From positions 1 to 22,118 of the forward strand of contig RPFO01001893.1 of NCBI GenBank assembly GCA_009746045.1: a stretch of DNA of 22,118 nucleotides, written 5' to 3'. The notes beneath the pieces were generated by a model. That model did no database searches. It saw nothing but the letters and a program-made list of their open reading frames with translations, and was not told the DNA's origin. Position 1 is the stretch's first letter. Each line of letters begins with the position of its first letter. Of the stretch, positions 17,122 to 22,118 are shown piece by piece. The translations under genes and the position numbers were made by a program. This DNA is from Mesostigma viride. Taxonomy: Eukaryota; Streptophyta; Mesostigmatophyceae; Mesostigmatales; Mesostigmataceae.

Positions 17122-18171
17122 TTAAGGGCCTTGCGCAGCATCTGGGTGACGGCGCCGTCGAGTCGTTGCTCCAGCTCCTGCGTCAGTGTCCACCTCTCGG
17201 CGCCGTAGGTCAGGATCGTCAGAATGACGACCTTGAAGAGGTCACGCTTGACGATCCGGGGTAGGGCGGGGTTGCTCCACCAGCAGCGGTGGTCATGGAG
17301 GTGCGCCCACGCCATGCCGATCCGTGTCGTCATGTCGTCCTCGCAGTCGGGAAGCCAACTGCCGAGCAGCTTGAAGCTGCCTGAAGGAGGGTAGTTGACC
17401 TCGGCATCGTCTAAGAGGCGGAGTGTGGGTGGGGGCCCTGCCATGCCGAGGGCCAGGGCCTCCGTTTTGGGGCTGATTTTTAGACCAACCGCCCGAGCCT
17501 CGAGCGCCAGGCAGTCCAGCCAAAGTTGGGCAGACTCCGGCTTCTCGATGAGCGTGATGTCGTCGGCAAGAAGGTCAGGGAACGCTTCCCCGACGGCCTC
17601 AAAGATGCTAGCCTTGGTGACAGCATTGAACGCATTGTGGCAATCCACCTTCAGCGCCACATGGGTCGGATGCGTCTCTAGGTAGGCCTGAACTGTGTGC
17701 ACGATGATGTCGCTGCCCCCTTTGGTGGCGACGCCAAGCTGGGCCGTGACGGACTCCTCAGTATCACTCCGGTTGGGGCAGAAGTAGGCGCGAAACTCGG
17801 GGGCCTTTTGGCGACAAATGACCTTACTCTCCAGCTTGCGTAGGACCTCGAGGCCGCAAGCGATGGGACGAACGCGGCCAGCAGGCGGGGGGACGTCCTC
17901 TTTCAGGAGGGCAATGAGGCGTGCCCCAGCCAGCCAAGCAAGGGCGCGCCGCGGGGGCCAGGGACCCCGCGGCCAAGTCGGCGACAGCCTCAAAGAGTGC
18001 GGTCGCCCCGCCATGGCCCGCCATCACGGAGAGGTGCTCGTAGCGCCAGCCTGAGGGGCCGGTGGAGGAGGCGTTCGGCAGATCCTTCAGCACAGCCGTG
18101 AAGATGTCCAGGTCCAGGACAATAGGCGGGGGCGGAGGGGTGGCCGGGGCGGGCACCGCAAAGGCAGGTTC
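17122..18171 (-). pseudogene. LINE-like reverse transcriptase fragment, truncated at both ends
   Basis: The minus-strand reading has the pre-RT motif of this type (ASSTGPSGWRYEHLSVM), then after a frameshift near 17985 RLIALLKEDVPPPAGRVRPI, motif A (KVDCHNAFNAVTK), motif C (ADDITLI) and the C-terminal KLLGSWLPDCEDDMTTRI and LTYGAERWTLTQELEQRL. The segment between motif A and motif C, with the QGDPL-type motif B, is missing: FPDLL is joined to ADDITL at about 17567-17575. The same deletion and the same frameshift occur in the plus-strand copy. Loss of the 3' end is not the usual 5'-truncation of LINE insertion, so this piece may have been captured or copied by recombination. Confidence 0.85.
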
Positions 18172-18584
18172 CATACTAGTAGCGCAAAATTTTGAAAGGT
18201 AGCTTGCGTGCAGCCCTACTAAAATTTTCGCGGAGTGTGGGACTGAAAATTCGTAACGGAAACTTTTTGGTAGTTGCCGTCACTTCCTCTTGTGCAAACG
18301 TGTGGGAGTGAAAATTCGTAACGGAAACGTTTTGGTAGTTGCCGTCACCTCATTTTGCGCGAGTGTTGGGCTGAAAATTCGTAACGGAAACGTTTTGGTA
18401 GTTGGCGTCACTTCCTTTGGTTCGACTGAAAATTCGCTGAAATTCGCTGAATTCGTACCGTAGCCTAATGTTTAGTACCTCGAAGTGACGGAGCACCTAA
18501 AATTTTGCCCACAAGTACACTTGGCAGCGCGCTCACTGGGAAAAATTGTACAGCCGCTCCGGCGGGCCACTTGAACGAATTGTA
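18172..18584 (+). repeat. Spacer with 63-65-bp tandem monomers upstream of the LINE
   Basis: TGAAAATTCGTAACGG begins at 18244, 18309 and 18372, with a partial copy at 18427. Each full unit also contains TTTTGGTAGTTG and CGTCACTTCC-type sequence. The array ends about 100-140 bp before the first in-frame ATG (18585). This is the arrangement of promoter monomers in the 5' UTR of some LINEs, but promoter function here is inference. CAAAATTTTG and AAAATTTTCG also sit just left of the array. Confidence 0.8.
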
Positions 18585-20648
18585 ATGGCCTCCCGGTCAG
18601 GGGCGGCCCCTCGGTCGGCCCCCGCCCCTCCTCCGGCATCGCAGGGTACGAGCGATCCGGGGGACCTCTCGGCAGGCTGGGCATTCCTGGCCACGCTCCC
18701 TTTTGCCGCCTGTGCGCGCAACCCTTGCATGACGCTCCCGGACGTCCCTCACCGCGTCCGGAGCTTGTTTACGCGCTGCGCCTTGCTTTCCCTGGCCCGG
18801 ATGCACAGTCACCCCCTCGACGAACTCGGCCACAAGCTGTTTCTCGTCACCCCCCGGCTCCTCTTAGCGCCGTTGGAGCGGGGCGTGCGTGGCGTACAGG
18901 GTGCGGTCATCGCTCGCTGCCGGCGGTTCCTCCTCGGGGATTGGGAAGGGCTGTGGGCGCTGCAGCCTCCGGCCTCCACCCGGGTGTCGGGGGCCGCCTC
19001 CTTTGCCCGGGTGGAAGCTGACGTCATGCGGTTGGTGAAGGTAGGTGAATTGAGCCGGGCCATGCAAGAGCTTGAACTGACCGCGTTGGCTCCCTCCACT
19101 CCCCCGACCCTGCAGGCTTTGCGCGACCTTCACCCCGACGAACCTGCCTTTGCGGTGCCCGCCCCGGCCACCCCCCGCCCCCGCCTATTGCCCTGGACCT
19201 GGACATCTTCACGGCTGTGCTGAAGGATCTGCCGAACGCCTCCTCCACCGGCCCCTCAGGCTGGCGCTACGAGCACCTCTCCGTGATGGCGGGCCATGGC
19301 GGGGCGACCGCACTCTTTGAGGCTGTCGCCGACTTGGCCGCGGGGTCCCTGGCCCCCGCGGCGCGCCCTTGCTTGGCTGGCTGGGGCACGCCTCATTGCC
19401 CTCCTGAAAGAGGACGTCCCCCCGCCTGCTGGCCGCGTTCGTCCCATTGCTTGCGGCCTCGAGGTCCTACGCAAGCTGGAGAGTAAGGTCATTTGTCGCC
19501 AAAAGGCCCCCGAGTTTCGCGCCTACTTCTGCCCCAACCGGAGTGATACTGAGGAGTCCGTCACGGCCCAGCTTGGCGTCGCCACCAAAGGGGGCAGCGA
19601 CATCATCGTGCACACAGTTCAGGCCTACCTAGAGACGCATCCGACCCATGTGGCGCTGAAGGTGGATTGCCACAATGCGTTCAATGCTGTCACCAAGGCT
19701 AGCATCTTTGAGGCCGTCGGGGAAGCGTTCCCTGACCTTCTTGCCGACGACATCACGCTCATCGAGAAGCCGGAGTCTGCCCAACTTTGGCTGGACTGCC
19801 TGGCGCTCGAGGCTCGGGCGGTTGGTCTGGAAATCAGCCCCAAAACGGAGGCCCTGGCCCTCGGCATGGCAGGGCCCCCACCCACACTCCGCCTCTTAGA
19901 CGATGCCGAGGTCAACTACCCTCCTTCAGGCAGCTTCAAGCTGCTCGGCAGTTGGCTTCCCGACTGCGAGGACGACATGACGACACGGATCGGCATGGCG
20001 TGGGCGCACCTCCATGACCACCGCTGCTGGTGGAGCAACCCCGCCCTACCCCGGATCGTCAAGCGTGACCTCTTCAAGGTCGTCATTCTGACGATTCTGA
20101 CCTACGGCGCCGAGAGGTGGACACTGACGCAGGAGCTGGAGCAACGACTCGACGGCGCCGTCAACCAGATGCTGCGCAAGGCCCTTAACATCCCCTTTGG
20201 TTTGCACATTAGTAATGAGGATTTGTACGCTGATTTGCCCTATGTTTGGAACCCACATTATTAGGCACAGGCGCCTGGGCCTAGCCGGGCACCTGGCCCG
20301 CACAGATCAGGTAGATACATCAGATAGACTAGCTGGCACCAAGCCCGCCCAGCCTGGGCGATATGTCCTCACCTGGCGTGCCCCCGGCCGCGCGCGGCAG
20401 GGCCGCCACCCGTGGACTTTTCGTGATAGACTTGGCATGGACATGTGCTACACTAGACGTGACGGGCTCACACCCCCGGGCAGCCTCCTGGTTTGTCTGT
20501 AATATGGAGGCAGATGGTGCGCAAGGATAGATGGCAAGTAGTGATGAAGGAGAACACCCCCAAGTCTGTGGGGGCTCCGCGTGTGACCAAGTATGGCATT
20601 CATAGCGATTTGGGCCGCGGTGCCTACACCCCTGTAACTAGGACCTAG
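18585..20648 (+). pseudogene. LINE-like retroelement ORF, longer copy, RT internally deleted
   Basis: The ATG at 18585 starts a 190-residue N-terminal region without a recognised endonuclease; it includes LFTRCALLSLARMHSHPLD and CRRFLLGDWEGLW. After a shift at a C run near 19172 come SSTGPSGWRYEHL, a second shift near 19375, RVRPIACGLEVLRKL, motif A (VDCHNAFNAV), the fused FPDLL/ADDITL lacking motif B, LTYGAERWTLTQEL, LHISNEDLYADLP, and after a shift near 20262 RHRRLGLAGHLART and RQGRHPWTFRDRLGMD. The last frame gives IWRQMVRKDRWQVVMKEN and stops at 20646-20648. The tail resembles the C-terminus of metazoan and algal LINE proteins. Without motif B it cannot make an active RT. Confidence 0.83.
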
Positions 20649-20654
20649 ATAGCT

Positions 20655-20990
20655 TACACCATCCATTCCATCCCATGTTCCCCTCCCACTGAGGACTTAT
20701 GCTCACGTGACGCAGTCACGTGTCTATTAATTAATTAATCGGCAACATTTACGTTACGTCACTTATGTACGTTGGAGGTCACGGAGTTACGCGTTACAGT
20801 TACGTTGGGTACCATCCATTTGGATGGCATCGGCGGACCATCCCACTGAGGACTTATGCTCACGTGCCGCAGCCACGTATCTATTAATTACTTAATAAGC
20901 CTATTAATCCATCCCATCCCATGTATTCATTTCCCTGAGGACTTATGCTCACGTGACGCTGTTACGTGTAAATTAATTATTTAATTCATT
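20655..20990. repeat. Three repeats with G-box hairpins downstream of the LINE
   Basis: TGAGGACTTATGCTCACGTG occurs three times (about 20691, 20847 and 20936). Each is followed by a short dyad around CACGTG (for example CACGTGAC-GCA-GTCACGTG) and then by (TTAA/ATTA)-rich sequence. CCATCCCA-type runs precede the units. Spacings are 156 and 89 bp, because the first interval holds an extra block of TTACGTT-like motifs. This may be the LINE 3' UTR or a separate minisatellite. Confidence 0.75.
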
Positions 20991-21295
20991 ATTGAATGAT
21001 ACCCAAATGAGTCCGTTTCACCCAAGGGTCCATCAAGACTATAAAATGTCTAACAATGTTTCGATAAATAAACAACTCGATAAAAACGGAGGCTTAATTA
21101 CACGAGAGCACACAAATACTCCAAAAAATCAGAAAATACATCACGATCCACTTTCAAATGCCAGACATGTAATTGGACAACTGATTGTCACGCCCTAAAC
21201 TTCATGGAGTATAGCAGGTGCAGTAATCTCCCAGCGCAAACATCATGGCACATTTGGCATCTGTGCATAGATGTCTTGTCGCTGGAACGCGTTTG
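20991..21295. other. AT-rich stretch without recognised content
   Basis: A 68-codon plus-strand frame (20992-21198) has no recognisable features, and its composition follows the local AT richness. Nothing else is seen here. Confidence 0.4.
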
Positions 21296-22118
21296 TTATG
21301 AAGGCAACACCCCGTTGTCACCTGCAGCGTCACCAACGGACAGACTTGAAGTAGCCAGCTCTGCAGTGACGTCTATTTCTGCACAGGGTTCAAGCAAGGT
21401 GCTCGAAGCCCGCACAGGGCCTGAAGGAACTGTATGCCCGTTGCTTTGTGGTGCAGTTAGTGTCATTGCCTCAGTGGTGGCTGGAACTACTACGTCTGGT
21501 CTAGCTTCAAATAAACGTTGTTCCTGTTTTTCCCTCCCAGCTTTTTGACCGGCCTGCTGCTCGGGGTTTCCACCAACTGCCGAACTCGGTGGTCCTCGTG
21601 CAGGTGAACCGAGGAGCACGTTATTATGAGTCACTGGAGCCCTTTCTCTTGGGTATGCAAAGCCTGGCCGGTATCTCATGGGGGCAGTGCGCCTTTTTTG
21701 CATGCCGTGGACTAGTGAGGAGCGGCGAGCAGCGGCTCCTGAGGTTAGCATTGTCTGGCCCCTAGCTGCCACAGTGCCGGTCATCTTTGAGGCATCTTGC
21801 CCAGTCTGTGAGGCACCTTGTTTTGGTAGGATCATCTTCGATATATTGCTAGTGCCTGCCTCTGCCGAGTTTCTGGATCCTGGCACAGCTGTGGGTGGGA
21901 GTGTGTAGCCAGTTCCCACGGTTATCCCGCCAGAGCGAGGTGTGGTTGTCAAACTGATGTCACTAGCGACTGATGCATTTTTTACCCTAAGGCAGGACTT
22001 ATCAATGGCCAACTGGCTTGCTATTGCATCTAGGAGCTGGGGCATGCGCGTTTGAAAATCTTGTGTCGGATAATTGAGAGGTGCAATCCAAGGCACTTTA
22101 CCAGGGCGGACTTGTTGA
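21296..22118 (-). CDS. Unrecognised protein, C-terminal 274 codons, running off the right edge
   Basis: The minus strand is open from the window edge to a stop at 21296-21298, the longest uninterrupted frame outside the transposons. The visible N-terminal side (FQTRMPQLLDAIASQLAIDK, then CLRVKNASVASDIS) resembles a small alpha/beta segment. The rest is rich in Ala, Ser, Thr, Pro and Gly with basic patches, and looks disordered. There is no membrane segment or known motif. It could be the last exon of a host gene or another mobile-element ORF. An overlapping plus-strand frame exists but is shorter. Confidence 0.4.
   Translation of the reverse strand, partial: QQVRPGKVPWIAPLNYPTQDFQTRMPQLLDAIASQLAIDKSCLRVKNASVASDISLTTTPRSGGITVGTGYTLPPTAVPGSRNSAEAGTSNISKMILPKQGASQTGQDASKMTGTVAARGQTMLTSGAAARRSSLVHGMQKRRTAPMRYRPGFAYPRERAPVTHNNVLLGSPARGPPSSAVGGNPEQQAGQKAGREKQEQRLFEARPDVVVPATTEAMTLTAPQSNGHTVPSGPVRASSTLLEPCAEIDVTAELATSSLSVGDAAGDNGVLPS

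Larger units (their letters stand above)
17122..20188. repeat. Large inverted repeat, arms 17122-18171 and 19140-20188
   Basis: The arms (1050 and 1049 bp) are near-identical reverse complements of LINE coding sequence, about 97 bp of novel sequence beyond each end being unrelated. Differences seen include one indel in a C run near 18137/19173, K to E (GLKISP/GLEISP), T to N (VTQM/VNQM) and R to C. The 968-bp spacer holds the 5' monomers and N-terminal coding part of the plus-strand copy. Confidence 0.9.

Noticed and set aside
17122-20188. Inverted repeat as a hairpin-read artefact
   Set aside because: The arms differ by several substitutions and an indel, and their outer flanks differ. A simple fold-back artefact would be identical, though read support remains unseen.
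20992-21198. A 68-codon plus-strand gene
   Set aside because: Short, low-information and AT-driven, with no motif or start context.

Overview
The window looks like an intergenic, repeat-packed piece of a eukaryotic nuclear genome. It holds Ty1/copia-type LTR retrotransposons, a hAT-like DNA-transposon end, a non-LTR (LINE-like) retroelement, TATA boxes inside LTRs and an initiator-Met-tRNA primer-binding site. The mix of families, and LINE segments visibly richer in G+C than the LTR elements, would fit a green-lineage alga. That assignment is inference. No complete host gene, rRNA or tRNA gene is visible.

The layout is a nest of insertions. An outer retroelement C (+) survives only as 14386-15763, coding for integrase (IN) and the first residues of a protease (PR). 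A Ty1/copia element A (+, from 1072 to 14385) sits in C's IN gene. A's 5' LTR is cut at 1071/1072 by a sequence (1-1071) ending in a hAT-like terminus that carries a 33-bp tandem array. A's reverse transcriptase (RT) is split just after its catalytic Asp-Asp by a complete LTR element B (+, 4764-13134, two 653-bp LTRs, duplicated CCAGC). C's PR codons are split at 15763/15764 by a minus-strand element D, of which the 621-bp 3' LTR, the polypurine tract and about 0.7 kb of 3' non-coding region are seen. D's internal region then joins a 1.05-kb minus-strand LINE fragment. The fragment forms a large inverted repeat with a longer plus-strand LINE copy (18236-20648). The right end has G-box hairpin repeats and a minus-strand open frame that runs off the window.

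The most interesting item is the family formed by B, C and probably D. B's gene order reads Gag (with zinc knuckle), IN, a retropepsin-like PR, RT, RNase H. PR therefore lies after IN, unlike the order PR-IN-RT-RH of Ty1/copia or PR-RT-RH-IN of Ty3/gypsy. C, diverged from B, shows the same IN-then-PR junction, so this is unlikely to be an accident of one copy. LTRs of B and D begin AGTTA rather than TG. Their 3' regions share a collinear set of non-coding motifs: a TpsiC-arm-like hairpin, paired CGGGCGCC octamers about 150 bp later, and repeated polypurine tracts. B also has an extra open region (ORF0) ahead of Gag.

Nearly all coding regions are broken by single-base frameshifts, one at a run of seven G. 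The B LTR pair differs only by two one-base indels. Young insertions combined with uncorrected long-read indel errors explain this at least as well as decay. Real structural losses also exist: A lacks RNase H, and both LINE copies lack the RT segment between motifs A and C.
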